Shown: positions 33,716 to 46,252, numbered from the stretch's first letter. The stretch is DNA of 64,000 bases from Gymnopus androsaceus JB14 (GCA_009733575.1 ML769566.1:62001-126000), one strand, 5' to 3'. Program-made: numbers and translations. The notes: generated from the letters alone by a model not told the origin.

Positions 33716-35512
33716 CTTTCAGAATTTCGTAGTTCTGGACGCGGTGTCGCCAGCAGCTGTTTTCGCTATTCTATCCCCGCATACGACTATCCACAGCGCC
33801 AGTGCATCCTCATCTCTCTAACTCCTACATCTACTGCCGCACAATCCTACCATTCCATGCATAATACAATCTCGTTATATGAATGGAATAGCACCCCTCC
33901 ATCCTCTGGAAAAGCCGGTCTTATTTCGTTGAAGGAATTATCCAAGCTTTTGAAGCAGTTTCAGTACAAGTCTCGGCCTCTTTTGGAGTCAGATGTCGAT
34001 GAATTACACTGCCGACGGCTGTTGCGGCTGTCGAATAGTATTCATTATCGTTGAAAAGGTCGACAGTGCTGCTGTTCCAGACAACCTCGAGCTCGTCTTG
34101 ATGTTGAAGAGTTCGGCTCGGGACTGCTTTGCACTACGCTCATGGCGAGAGCCAAGGAAGAGTTTAGAATACAAGAGAGGATCAATGACACTGGCGTTCC
34201 CTGTCGATGGCGCTCGCCGGAAATGTTAAAATCCATACGTAGTAATGTCGGAGTGCAGGTCGGCGTTTTGGACTATTCACGATTTCGGGGCTGCTGTTCG
34301 TATTGGAGATGGCGACGGAGCTAGAGCTTCGTTGTAACTGCTGCATTGCCTTAGGCTTCACCCTGGCCGACCTCCTACCCAATATAGTTAGCCCGAGCTT
34401 TATCCTTGTGATCCTCCACTATCACCAGGATTTTCGGCTTCTCGTGCCACGGTCTTGGCGTCCCCAAACTAATGCAATCTTTGTCCAAACCCCGTTGACT
34501 TCGGCACTTCTCGGACGAACGTGGCCTTGGACCTTGTCCGGATTGTCGAGCCGATAGAAGCGGTGGGAGCTGGGAGCTATATCAGCTGTTGGCGTTAGTA
34601 GTAAGAAAATTAAAGAAGCTCCAAGTTGCAGCAGTGGAAGCGGTATCGTAATATGAAAAGGTACTTGTTCAAACATTCTAGTTCCACGAAAATGAAAGTT
34701 CATTCGATGTTCGCAAGCAGGTTCGGTGGGGAAGCGGCGGAAATTCTGAAGTGTTTGAAGAAAGACAGCCTCGATACAGAGATTGTGTAAGAGGGTTTTT
34801 GCAAGGGATAGATACAAAGGATGATATTGCTAGTCAAACTCGAGTCAATATACAAGGTGTGAGCAGGCGATATTTCTCTTATCTTTCTTCGTTTTCAATC
34901 CATAACCGGCGTTTTAGATTTCGATTTTACAGCCAAGGTAGATTGAAGATTCCAGAACCAAGGATTTTGAGGAAATCCAAGAATGCCAAGGTTTTCATTT
35001 CTGACACCTCGAACCGAAGTTTCCAGAGCAGTCAATCCACTGTACATTACAGCAGTCACTCGAATCTCCGATCGGTAAGTTGCTAATGCTGATAGTTGCT
35101 CCCAAAAGGAACGCCGAAATGATCTGAACGAGTCGTGCTAGTCCTAACTATTCGACTGCAGTGCTTGACCTCCTTAATCTGCATAGCTGTCGCTGGAGCC
35201 CAGCGGGGGCTACTTCCACAATCTGAAATCAAAGGCGGCACGCTCATAGTGCATGAGGCGGCCACCGCGGGCCCAACAGTAGTAGGGATCAACGATATCG
35301 ACTCAGAATACTTGTTTGGAACAATGTATCTCGTGGCTGAAGCTTGGCACTGACATTACTAGGGCACCCAAGTAAATCAATTCACATGCCAGTACGGGCT
35401 TACTGGATGGAGACTTACTATTCCGGAGGGACGAATCAAGAATCCTGTTCAAAACAGGATAGAGCGCACATAACAACTTACCGTGGCTGTGACGAATGTT
35501 TCAATCTGGAGG
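33716..35512. other. 1.8 kb without a convincing gene
   Basis: Several overlapping frames of 60-130 residues on both strands, none with recognisable motifs or a coherent intron structure. Confidence 0.4.
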
Positions 35513-35519
35513 TATAAAT
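35513..35519 (+). promoter_or_regulatory. TATA box of the secreted DUF7888-like gene
   Basis: TATAAAT lies about 120 bases upstream of the ATG at 35,638. The open frame has an in-frame ATG at 35,518 that overlaps the TATA box itself, which is why the later Met, directly followed by a signal peptide, is taken as the start. Confidence 0.55.
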
Positions 35520-35637
35520 GGCCTATCGCCCTGTCCTGATCCAAGTACGACCGGTTCGTCTCGCTCCAGCACTAGCAGGACTAGTTTATCGTTTTCAACC
35601 GAAGTTTCTTTACTTCGCCTATTTCTTCTCTCCAGTC

Positions 35638-37308
35638 ATGAAATCCCTTTATGGTTCCCTTTTGCTATTATCTATTATCAAGGTCATCACCGCAGGTCCG
35701 CTTCCCACAAGGCCCGTTGTGGATGTCCGTATGGGTCACAATCGAGCTGACATTGATGATTCGCGTCAAACCTCTTCTACCGGTCGAGTTTGGCAGATTC
35801 TCTCTGGTAGCAGCACGTCATCTATGGATTACCTCCCGGATGTCGATTTCAAGAGCGATTCTGATTCGAATGAAAACTTGGACGTGGTCTCTAGTGATTT
35901 GACTCCACATAGTACCGTTATCCAATCGAGAAGGATGGCAGCTCGAGCGGTAGAGGATGCGACGAGTCCGATGAAAAAAACAGTAGTGAAAAGAAAGAAG
36001 AAGAAGGAAGAAACGAATCCGAATAAGCCATCGCCAGCCGGCCCAGCCCCGGGAGCAGGGCTGGAAAAGGCGGGTAAGATAATGGGGGATGTGTCCAAGG
36101 TCACTGGCGAAGTGGGGGCCGAAGTGGAGGGAATTCCTATTGTAGGGGAGATTCTTGGAACAGCCTTGGAAGTTGTAACCTCGTTTTTGAGCATTTTGTC
36201 GAAAGTCTTCAATATTGTTGGGGAAATGGAAAAGAAAAGCGCTCAGGTAAGCGTACTAACTTTTCATATGTAATTAAATTGTCTCATTCTGATCTTTTGC
36301 TGGGTAGCAACGGTTTGTTTGCTGTCGATTTTTTCACTGTATTTATCCTGACATGGCTATTCTGCTCTCTAGCGGTGAGTTCACTAAGAAAACCGTTGAA
36401 GCATTCGTCAAGGGTATGTAAATTATGGGCCACCTTGACAACAAAATTCTCACTAATCACGGTACACTCTTCAGCACATCCTGGGTGGAATGTTGTCGTC
36501 ACAGACGATAAACATGAGTTCTATGGTGAAGGTGTAGAGGGTAAAGATTGGTCTCATCAAAATACCGCTACACACACCGTGCGTCACAGTTAACTGAATT
36601 TCATTACTCTTATATTGACACAATTATCATTCTTCATTGCCTTAGGTCTTGGGGAAATTCAAGTATGATGTCTATGGCGGTGTGTACTTGCGGGGCGACT
36701 GTTTTAGATATGGATATTGACTTCCCGCTCCCTAGTTCATTCAGGCATCTTTATCCTTGAGGGGGATGGAGGTTTTCAAAATGTAAACACTCGTATATGC
36801 AATTGAATCGAATTCTCATCTCACAGAACAGTGGGCTTACATGACTGGTCCTCAAGTCAAAGCGGTAGGGTATGGAAATCATCGTCTGATATTGTGAGTC
36901 GAATGCCCTCGTCTTATTACAAACTACGCCTAGTGCTTAATACATTGTTTTAAAAACAGCTCTGGACCCACGTCCGCGACCGCTGCACCTACGGGGCCCG
37001 TTCGTATCCACCTTATCGAATACACCCCAAATGCAGATGGCAAGAATCAAAACATCGATATTGTTGCAATTGTATTCGTTGGCGGCATGGTTATTGGATT
37101 TAGCGGAGATGGTAATTTGGGTGCACCGATCTCCATCGATAACCTGCTACATAAGACTATCACGGTCACCGCTTCTGGAAAAAGCAAGGACACGCCATTG
37201 TCGATCAAGTATGACAACAAAAACATCTTGACAAGTGACAAGGCTTGTAAGATGACGGGATACAACAAACATGGCATGAAGCAGGGAGATTGTACGATCA
37301 CAGCTTAG
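35638..37308 (+). CDS. Secreted protein: Lys-rich linker, amphipathic segment and DUF7888-like domain
   Basis: Seven exons fit in one frame, 433 residues: 35,638-36,246, 36,308-36,413, 36,475-36,578, 36,646-36,679, 36,745-36,782, 36,832-36,893 and 36,960-37,308. A signal peptide (SLYGSLLLLSIIKVITAG) is followed by an Asp/Ser-rich region, a very basic stretch (KKTVVKRKKKKEE) and a Pro/Gly linker. Next comes an amphipathic, Gly/Val-rich segment (GIPIVGEILGTALEVVTSFL), then a domain with HPGWNVVV, GKDWSHQ, and GDGGFQNWAYMTG. The HPxWN ... DW.H ... GDGG..NWA pattern resembles the fungal DUF7888 family (from memory, not checked). The C-terminal part (IVFVGGMVIGFSGDGN) is unassigned. Secretion is well supported; a role at membranes of other cells is only a guess. 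Confidence 0.8.
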
Positions 37309-39041
37309 GCTCGGGGGGATCTGTCCAGTATCCAACCTGTTCTCATTCAGCATACGTCGATCTTCTCTCGGAAAGTTCGGTATCTCATAGTATAACTTCC
37401 GCATAGTTGTAGTCACGGTTTTTACACTTTCATTTGACATTTAACATATTCGCATTTGTTTTACTGCTTGTCTGGCTTTCTCAACCAGTTCTTCCATAAT
37501 CAACCTTACTTACGTGCAGCTACAGCTCATTAGTAATTTATAATATCCTTATTCACAAGCAATAGGACTGATCTGTGTCTGCTCAATCCGGAAAGGGCTA
37601 TTAACTATTGCTTGGACATACTTTTTTCTCTTAAGCCTATAACTACTGGCAATGATTATGGTCAAGAAAAATGGAGATACATTTTTAACTCCTACGATTC
37701 TAAATCTCGGACAGTTTAAATTGTCATCCGGTGAAAATCCGCTGTGTAGCATTTTCCGAGTCCGAAGTTTCCGATTCTCTTCAAACTTGCTCGCACTCAA
37801 TGTCAAGTCATTCTCGGATCCGTATACTTTTAAAGAGTTGATGCTTTGACTGTGAAAAATTCACTTTATGGATTAGTTTCACTCAGCGGGGCTCGACTCA
37901 GTAGCCAGACTAAGTAACTGATTATCGCACTATTCAGTTGGAAAACTATAATGAATCGTTGGGGTCGCCACTGAGGAACTTGAATCTGCGTGTTCAAACC
38001 AACGTGGACCTTAATTCACTACCTCCAAATGTCTTTATAAAATTAAATAAATATTTTGGTTCTTGTTGTTGGCAGTTTGTGTCTGTCAATTGTTCATTCC
38101 TGCGACGTGCATCTCTGAAGCAGGGAAGAGCACATGTGTCAGGTGTGTGTTCCCCCCTCCTCGCTCATAGTAGGGATGTGCGCTCCGTAACTGTAATGGA
38201 GAAATGTATGACACCATATTTCACCAAATATTCCAGCTTTAACTTGAAATTCAACTTCTTGTTTTAACTTCAACTTTAAAATAAATGTTCAACTCGAACT
38301 TTCAACTTTTTGTTCAACTTCAAGTTTTAACTTTTGTTACTTTAGCTTTAACTTCAGGGTAACAACACTACTACTTGTGGTCATGCATATATCAACCATG
38401 CAATATATTGTTTAACTGGTACCCTATCGAGAGGAGCATAACACAATCTGATTGTACCATTTTGAGTACTTCATAAGTACAAGACTGAAATCATACAAAA
38501 ATTTTACAGCATTTTTGAGATCTTGGTTGATTTTGGATATTTTACAGAGGTCAAAGCTGTCAGAAATTACTATATAAGGTCATTTAACCATGCGCTAAGT
38601 GGGCACTTATAAATCTTAATGCCATTCACGAAGTGCTTGAAACAATAGAGGACTTATTTCATGGGTCCCACAGAAGTCAGACTTGTTGGGAAATAGATAC
38701 ATTTTATGATCTCAAAGTTGGAATGCCCTTGACTTGCACTAGAATAGTATACATAAAGTTGAAGTTAGTATACACGAAGTTGAAGTTGACAAGCTGAATG
38801 TATTCAATTGCCATCAAAACGAATCCGCCGCAAGTCGAAATATTTGGTGAAAAATACCGTCATAGAAATGAGTCTTGGACAGTACATAGAGGTTGTTTCT
38901 TGGCAGGTATATACTAACCTGCTAGTTCAGGAACTGCGCCGCTATTTTCTTGGCTTAAGACTTAATCGCCTCCTTTTTGCCACAATCAATCCTCTTCCGC
39001 TTTTGCTGATGCGTACTTACAGCTTGGCAATAAGTTAAATG
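37309..39041. other. AT-rich intergenic with AACTTCAACTT repeats
   Basis: From about 38,230 to 38,350 the sequence is built of TTCAACTT/AACTTGAA words, and complementary AAGTTGAAGTT words recur at 38,755-38,790, so this may be a small inverted-end element of about 550 bp. Its ends and target duplication are not clear. No gene supported. Confidence 0.4.
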
Positions 39042-39551
39042 GACGTATCTCGGGCAAGATACTCTGGAGTCCCAGCGTTATTCTCTTGCTGTTGGATGGG
39101 ATGGTGTTGTCTCTGATGCCCTGTTCATCGGTACTCCTGCCAACGCGACGGGTGCTCTCGAGGTGAGTACTTTTAGTGATTGAAAGGACCACTCGGCATT
39201 TTTCTCTCTGTCATTAGAAACGTACGCCCGGTGGTGTTTTCATCTGCACTGACCTCAACTTCGGTGGCCAGTGCGGATACGCCGTACAGCCCCTTGGTAT
39301 TTGCATTACCCTTACGTCGCCGTGGTACGACACAATCTCCAGTTTTGGACCAGATCCAGATGCGACGTGCTTTGGTGAGTTTGTCTGTCCGAGTGAAAGT
39401 ATTTTGCTAATTTTTCCCAATTTTCCAAGCATATAGCCAGAACAGCTGTAATGAGGCTGAGTGGGAGTTTACTTACCCCGGAGATGCAAGTGGGGGATTG
39501 GGTACTTCAGACCCATGGAATGATAGGATCACCAACTTTATGTGTGAGTGA
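39042..39551 (+). CDS. Small Cys-rich secreted protein with a Lys-Arg processing site (5' end unresolved)
   Basis: Three exons are clear: up to 39,162, 39,218-39,374 and 39,430-39,551. They read RYSLAVGWDGVVSDALFIGT, ATGALEKR, TPGGVFICTDLNFGGQCGYA, CITLTSPWYDTISSFGPD, then NSCNEAEWEFTYPGD and a final CE. Six cysteines follow the LEKR site, which looks like a Kex2 cleavage point, so the Cys-rich part is probably released as a mature small protein. CTDLNFGGQC resembles a crystallin-like or barwin-like small secreted domain, without certainty. Upstream of about 39,042 the frame meets stops and no signal peptide can be joined, so the gene may be 5'-truncated or have an exon I could not place. Confidence 0.5.
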
Positions 39552-39779
39552 GTGGTGCTGGTTAGGTAGGCTGGGGCTCTTTCATTTCATTCATTACACT
39601 GATACTTTCGTTAGGCGCGAAACTTCTTTGTACTGATTTTCTTTGATATATTAGAGCATGACATATGCTAACTTGACATCATCTATCCAATATAACAATA
39701 TCATCACTTTAACTTGTCGTTACACTCTTGGTCTCACTGACAGAGCATATACTATATAGAGCGATGATCCTCCAATACG

Positions 39780-39930
39780 AGCGCATCAAGCTTCCGGAGC
39801 CGTGCCGTTCGTATGTCCAGCTTTGACCAACCGAATTTGGATCAATTTTGAAGTGATTCCGATCAATTCCGGAAAATGAGCATCGGTGGAGCTTTCGTAA
39901 ATTATCTCCTACTTTGATAGAGTGTAATGA
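39780..39930 (-). repeat. Third, inverted copy of the 3'-flank repeat
   Basis: On the minus strand it contains GATCCAAATTCGGTTGGTC, AAAGCTGGACATACGAACGG, matching 5,650-5,700 and 10,145-10,190. It sits next to the F-box remnant at 40,009. Confidence 0.6.
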
Positions 39931-40008
39931 AGAATTGACTTTACTGAATATTGCCGCCGTTGTGGTATCGGGTTGAAGAAACCTAATCAATCAGATTGAA
40001 CGCAGTTG

Positions 40009-40065
40009 ACGCATTTACTATTAATATAATCTTTTGGATGCATGTTGTTTTCACTCTTGCGACAT
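40009..40065 (+). pseudogene. F-box gene remnant, left of the LINE
   Basis: Translated on the plus strand it gives LTH, YY-stop-YNLLDA and SLLRH, matching LTHLSVYYQHNLLDN and SSLLRH of the F-box protein encoded at 2,363-3,202, with an internal stop and a small deletion. It continues on the other side of the LINE at 46,582. Bases 40,053-40,065 are the left target duplication. Confidence 0.7.
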
Positions 40066-40242
40066 GGAGGACTTTTCTTGATCCGTAACGGTCACCCTCT
40101 TCGTATATTCTCACGGTGAAAATCGCGCCGGCGTAGAGTAGAGAAGCCTCGGGGGATCGTAGGGCATTAGTGAATAGCGTCTAAACTCTAAGCTTTATAC
40201 CTTACGCGTACAACAACACCAACAACAATACCAGCAACAAAA

Positions 40243-42241
40243 ATGAGCCACAACGCAGCAGAATCACCGCCGCCGCTCTCGCAGAATACAAAGCCCAACA
40301 ACGAACTCAGCGCAGTGAAAGCATTGCTCAGATCATACAAATGGATACTCGAATCATACGACTTCACCGACTGCGAGACGCTCATGCAGAAAATGATGGA
40401 AAAGGCTGAGTCGAATATTAAAGGTATCACGTCTGTAACCACGAGCCAGGCAAAGAAGAAAGATTGGGAGATCATGCGTGCCGCCACGCTGGTGACAATG
40501 AACACCTTCACTGCGAAGTGGGAGCACCAGGCCTTCCAAACCATGGCAGGTCGCATGGAGGAGAGAGTCGACAGATTCCTCCAGGCAAGAGGTGAGGCGG
40601 GGGAAATATTACAGATTGACGAGGAGAAACTATGTTCGAAGATCACAGAGGCCTTGGAAAGAAAGTTTGAAGCCAAGCTGGCGGAGATGGCGGGGGTGTC
40701 CTCATCGTTGAAGCTCAGCGACGAAACTGCTTTCACGCAGATTGTTGCGGACCGAGTCTAAGCTGGCTTGCAGAAGCCCATAAAGAAGATGGAGAGGGAA
40801 GCGGAGGCTGCTTTTAGAGCAGCGGAGGAGGTTGCAAGACAATGTGATGGTCTGCTTGGAGAAGCCAATGAGACCATGAAAAACGTGAAGGAGAAGGTCG
40901 AGAAGTTGACCGAGGGACTATCCAATGCTAACGGCAGGGATCCCAAGGACAGATGGTTCGATGACATAGAGCGGACTGAACCAATAGCAAGCGGACAGTC
41001 CTTTGCGGATGCGGCGTGCTCCAAAATGGATAAGGGCATGGGAAGAGTGGCTGGTGCGCTACGCGCCCCGCATGCTCAGGCAATCAGAGAAGCAAAAGCC
41101 ACTTACTGCAAGGTAGTAATTAGGGAAGCCGGACAAATCGCTGAACTACATTGGGTAGCAGCGCTGTCGGAAAAAGAGATAGTAGGGAGGGCGAACGAGG
41201 CACTAAAAGGTGTGAAAGAGGAGGAGCTCTTCAGCTCTATCCCAACACCCACGGGCCAGTTCATATCAGCCAGGAAAATTCCAGGGGGAGCCTTGGTACA
41301 CCTGGAAAACGAGGAGGTGGCTGAATGGCTCAGAGGAGACGAGCGCCTTGAGAAATGGACGAAAAGATGGGAGGGAGAGATAAATGCCACTTTTGACGCT
41401 TGCGAGTTGGTCATCGAAATGGTGCCGATCTCCGAGAACATTGACTCGGAGATGGCTCTGAGGAGAATAGAAGTCGTAAATTCCTTGGAAAACGGAACGA
41501 TTGTCAGAGCCCGCTGGATAAAAGCGGTAGATAAAAGGGGGGAGAGGCAAAGAGTGGCGCACATGATATGTTCCTTCGCTGACGGCGAACAGGCTAATCG
41601 TGTTATCCGTAATGGACTAGTGGTACAAGGGAAGGCTCTTGAAGCCCGAAAATCCCTTCCCGAACCCCGCAGATGTATGAAGTGCCACAATTTTGGGCAC
41701 TTTGCCAAGGGATGCAAGCGAGAGGAAGATGCATGCGGAAGATGCAACAGTAATCATCGCACATCTTCCTGCGAAGCAGCCGAGGATGGGCTATTCTGTG
41801 CCCTGTGCAAAGTTACCGGACATGGGGCCTCCAGTCGAACTTGCCCTACGTTCATTAGACGGCGAGAGGCGTTATGGGCACGGCGTGCGGATCTTCACTA
41901 CAAGTACTTTGTGAGCGAAGACCCGGAGACACTGGGAATCATTTGGGGAGATTAGAGAGGAGACTTTTGACACATCGTGGAGAGAAAAGCTAGTGCAACG
42001 TGATGAGGGGTGGCAGACTGTGGAAAGACGAGGCACGGGAAGACTAGCAGGGGGTTCCGGCGGATGGGGGAATGGGGATCTACAAATGGGATCAGGTCAA
42101 CCTCTTAGCCAGCCGCGGGCCTCACAATGCGATACATTCGCAAGGCAGGCGACAATGGACGTTTGGGTCAACCAATGTCCAGGTGGACCAAGCACCACGC
42201 GCTCCAGTCAGATCACTGTTGCCAACAATCATAACCAATGA
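40243..42241 (+). pseudogene. LINE ORF1, gag-like nucleic-acid-binding protein, disrupted
   Basis: The frame opens at ATG 40,243 and runs to 41,955 with one stop at 40,759-40,761 (TAA, one C-to-T change from CAA) between DRV and AGLQKP. The N-terminal half is rich in Lys/Glu coiled coil. Three zinc knuckles follow at about 41,675-41,855: CMKCHNFGHFAKGC, CGRCNSNHRTSSC and CALCKVTGHGASSRTC. Near 41,945 the frame shifts; the continuation (EGWQTVERRGTG, then ATMDVWVNQ) runs to a TGA at 42,239-42,241. That stop overlaps the ORF2 start as ATGA. The protein would bind the element's RNA in a ribonucleoprotein particle. Confidence 0.85.
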
Positions 42242-45200
42242 TTGAACGAACTGACAATCACACACCTTTGAACAGACTTAGAATATGGCAGCAAAATCTT
42301 AATAAATCTCCGAGAGCGCAATTCAACATGCTCTTTAATACCGACAGCTTGTACGACATTCTTGCGATGCAGGAGCCCAACATTGACAGGTTTGGCAACA
42401 CAAAGGGCTTATCCAGATACCACCCAATTTACTCAGCAATACACCTTGACAGCGAAGAAACAAAGAAGAAGACACGGTCTGTAATGATGATCAACAGGAG
42501 CTTATCCACCGGCTCATGGAATCCGATCCTGGTCCAAAACTCGGACATAACGGCGGTCCAGATCACCGGCTCATTCGGAACGCTACGAATTTTCAACTTA
42601 TACGATGGACTGCAACCACGACAATGCTCTCATTGCAATTCGAAAATTATTTATCATCTACCGACGCTCTCTTGACCACCAAGTCGCCACTGAATTACGT
42701 ATGGGTTGGTGATTTCAACCAACATCACCCACTGTGGGATGACCCGAAGAATGCACACCTATTTACAGCAGCAAATATGAGGGCAGCTCAAACCCTCATT
42801 GACCTCACCACTAGATTTAATATGAGGATGGTCCTGCCACCAATGATACCAACCCTTCGAAGCCAGCAATACAAAGAACGAGACCCGGGTCGACAATGTC
42901 TTCTGTTCAGCAACTTTACTGGAGAAAATCATCATCTGCAAGGTTGACCCAACATTACGACCACCGCTCACCGACCATTTCTCTATCATCATGGAGATTG
43001 CCTTGAATCTAGAACTAGCTCCCGAACACCCCAAGAGGAACTGGAGAAAGGTTGAATGGGGAGAATTATTGACCGATCTTGTAGATGGGCTTGACGGGCT
43101 GGGAGAACCGACAGAGATCCAGACTCGAGAGGAGTTTGAGGTGCGGCTCAAAGCACTGGACGATATCATTGAGAAAGTAGTCGAGGAACATGTCCCGATG
43201 GTCAAGCCATCGCCGTTCGCTCGCCGGTGGTACACGGAGGAGGTAAGGATCTGGAATAGCAGGAAGAAAAACCTCGCGAAACGATCCCATCTTCAACGAC
43301 ACCTACTGGACCACCCGATACATGAAGAGTACCGACGTTCACGTCAGGACCTGGGTCGAGAGATGGAGAATGCAAAGGCGAGACATTGGGCAGCATATTT
43401 AGAGGGCTTGACAAAGTTGGACAAATGGGGCACGGCTAAAATGGTGCAACGGGGCTTCAGCGATGGGGGAGCGGTTCGCGTGCCCGAGCTGGAAGTGAGG
43501 GAGGCAGATGGTACAATGAGGCACCTGACCAGTAACGAGGACAAGGCAGAGGCCTTCAAGTCCGCATTTTTCCCTTCTGCTCCAACGGTTTCATTGGTAC
43601 CAGATGATGCTGTGTACCCGAGGGAGGCATGGTCGTTTCGACCACCCCTGAACCATCAGTTTACAGCTGCTATTCGACGGATGAAACCTCATAAGGCAAC
43701 GAAGCCAGGGACCATCCCCAACATCCTGTTTATAAAAGCTAACGAATTTATTGTCCCTCATTTAGGACCAATCTACAGGGCCACCTTCACGCTCAAACAT
43801 CACCCAGTTCACTGGGCTCTCAAACCGACATTGGTACTACGAAAACCAGGAAAATCAAACTACAAGCAGCCAGGATCATCGCGACCGATTGTGCTGTCGG
43901 ACGGACATGAATGACTAGTGAACAGTACTGTCGCCGATGATGTCATCAAACAGGCTGAGCTCAAAGGTCTCCTACCACCAATGCAATTCGGAGGTCGACC
44001 AGGAAGAAGCACAACTGACTCCCTCCATTTATTTGTTTCAACGGTCAAGCAAGCATGGCGAAAGGGCAAAGTCGTGTCAGCACTTGCCCTAGACTGTCAA
44101 GGGGGCCTTTCCCAGTGTCGACCTACCCATGCTACAGCACGAACTACGGATGGCAGGTGTACCAAAAGAGGTTACGGAATGGCTAGAACAGCGATACGAG
44201 GGGCGAAAAACCCAAATCATCTTTGATGACTATGCCACGGAGCCGTTTCAACCACCAGGGGGTCTCGACCAAGGTGACCCTTTCGCAGGTATCCAGTATA
44301 TATTCTACAACAGTGGTTTGCTCAAAGTCATCTGCAAGAAAGTGGATGAACTTGGACTTTTATTCGTCGACGACTCGATTTTGATATCATGGGCCAAATC
44401 TTTTCTGGAAACGCACAGAAGGCTTGAGCAGCTAATGAATGATCCAGGAGGGGTGATGGAGTGGGCTACTAACCACAACTGTTCATTTGGTTTAGATAAA
44501 TTTCAATTCGCTGATTTCATGCGCAGGTGGATGCCACATCCAACGATTAGGAAGAAGACAGTACCTGCAAGAGGGGGATCGATTAGGGTAGGAGGTATAG
44601 AAATCGAACGAAAGGAGGGGATAAAGTTGCTGGGGGTATTCTTAGACAGCGAGCTGAGGTTCAAGGAACAGGCGGCAAGTGCTGTAGGGAAAGGGCAGGC
44701 TTGGCTCTCACAGTTCCGCAGACTGTCTAGAACGACAGGTGGGGCAGCGGCAGAGCATGTTTGAGATTGGTATATCGCCATCCTCATGAACAGAATGCTA
44801 TATGCCGCGGATGTCTTCCTAACACCGCAACAGCACCCAGGTACGCAATCAAAAGACAGAAGTGTTCGGAGGAAAGCGGGTCGTGCCATAATCTCCAAAC
44901 TGGGATCCATCCAATGCCAGGTCGCACTAACCATAACATGTGCCCTTCCCTCCACACCCACAGAACTCCTGGATATACACGCGGGCCTCCTACCCATATC
45001 TCTAGCGATTGACAAGGTTCGCCAGCGAGCGGTGGTTCGCATTGCCTCCCTCCCCATCCATCATCCCCTCGTATCCTTGGCGCAGAAGGCATCATCACGA
45101 TATATCAAACGACACTTCTCCCCCTTACATGACCTCATGAATACGTTCAAACTGAATCCCAGGACGATGGAAAAGAAGCAGGCGGTAAGGAGAGAGGCAA

Positions 45201-46252
45201 GATGGAAATCAGATGTAGAAATAAGGAAGTGGGTTGACAAAGACAATGCTTTGAAGCAGATCAGGGAAGACAACGCAGGATACCAGCTTTATACGGATGG
45301 TTCAGGAATAGAAGGGAGGGTTGGGGCATCGGCGGTCCTGTTCAGAGATGGGGAGAGGGTAGCAGCGCTGAAACTTTGCCTGGGATCAGATACGGAGCAT
45401 GAGGTTTTTGAAGCGGAGTCCGTGGGACCTACGCTTGGGCTCGAACTGCTCAGAAGAGAGGAAAGAGGGAATGTGGGAGCTGTCTCACTGTGGATCGACA
45501 ATACCTCAGCAATAGCTGCCACTGGCTCTAATGTACCAAGCCCGAGTCATTACCTGATGGATCACTTCCATACTCTATTACACCAAGTCAAACGGCGCCA
45601 CCCACATATGGAGATCACGGTCGGATGGGTACCGGGACATGAGGGAGTTGAGGGGAACGAGGCAGCGGATGAGGAAGCAAAGGGTGCTGCGCTACGTGGG
45701 TCGAGCCCAAAAGCCAGTCTGCCTGGATGCCTACAAAAATCCCTTCCGATGAGTTGCTCAGCAACCCGGAAGACGTTCGCGAAAGCCTTAAATGACCTCA
45801 ACGACACCATGTTCCGACGTTCACCCCGGTATTCGAGATTCCAAAGGGTGGCTAAGGGAGACGCAACCATACTAGCGAGGAGATTTCAGACAATGACAGC
45901 TGGGCTGGCAAAACCACTCACGAGCATACTAGTGCAGCTACGGACAGGGCACAGTTACCTTTACCGTCACCTCAACCGCATTGGGAAAGTGGATTCACCA
46001 ACCTGCCCCGCATGCTCTCAAGAGGACGAAACAACCTTTCATTACCTATTACAATGCCCAGCACACAGGGGCGCTCGAGCACGACTAAGGTCAACGGTCA
46101 GCAGGGAAAAGATGACACTCCGAGGGCTCCTGGATGAAGAGAAGTCCCTCACTCCCCTGATCGAATTTATAAACGAAACGGGTCGCTTTCGACATATATT
46201 TGGGGCATTACCACCGATAGGCAAGGAAGATGAGGAAGAGGGAGATGGATGA
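42238..46252 (+). pseudogene. LINE ORF2, endonuclease / reverse transcriptase / RNase H, disrupted
   Basis: Domains in order: an APE-type endonuclease (RIWQQNLNKS, AMQEPNIDRFG, YVWVGDFNQHHPLWDD, and DNVFC recoverable after a frame change); a reverse transcriptase (RPIVLSDG, ALDCQG with the first catalytic Asp, GLDQGDPF, LLFVDDSIL with the catalytic Asp pair, KLLGVFLD); an RNase H (YQLYTDGSG, FEAES, LWIDNTSA, NEAADEEAK, acidic residues all kept); and a C-terminal CPAC...HYLLQC knuckle. Lesions: two frame changes near 42,600-42,660, one near 42,863, one extra G in a G run near 44,100, and in-frame TGA at 43,912 and 44,762. Catalytic residues are intact, so inactivation looks recent. Confidence 0.9.

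Noticed and set aside
35518..35637. Upstream ATG of the DUF7888-like gene
   Set aside because: It overlaps the TATA box and would bury the signal peptide 40 residues in.
41103..41747. Minus-strand ORF of 214 residues inside the LINE
   Set aside because: Antisense shadow of ORF1 with its zinc knuckles.
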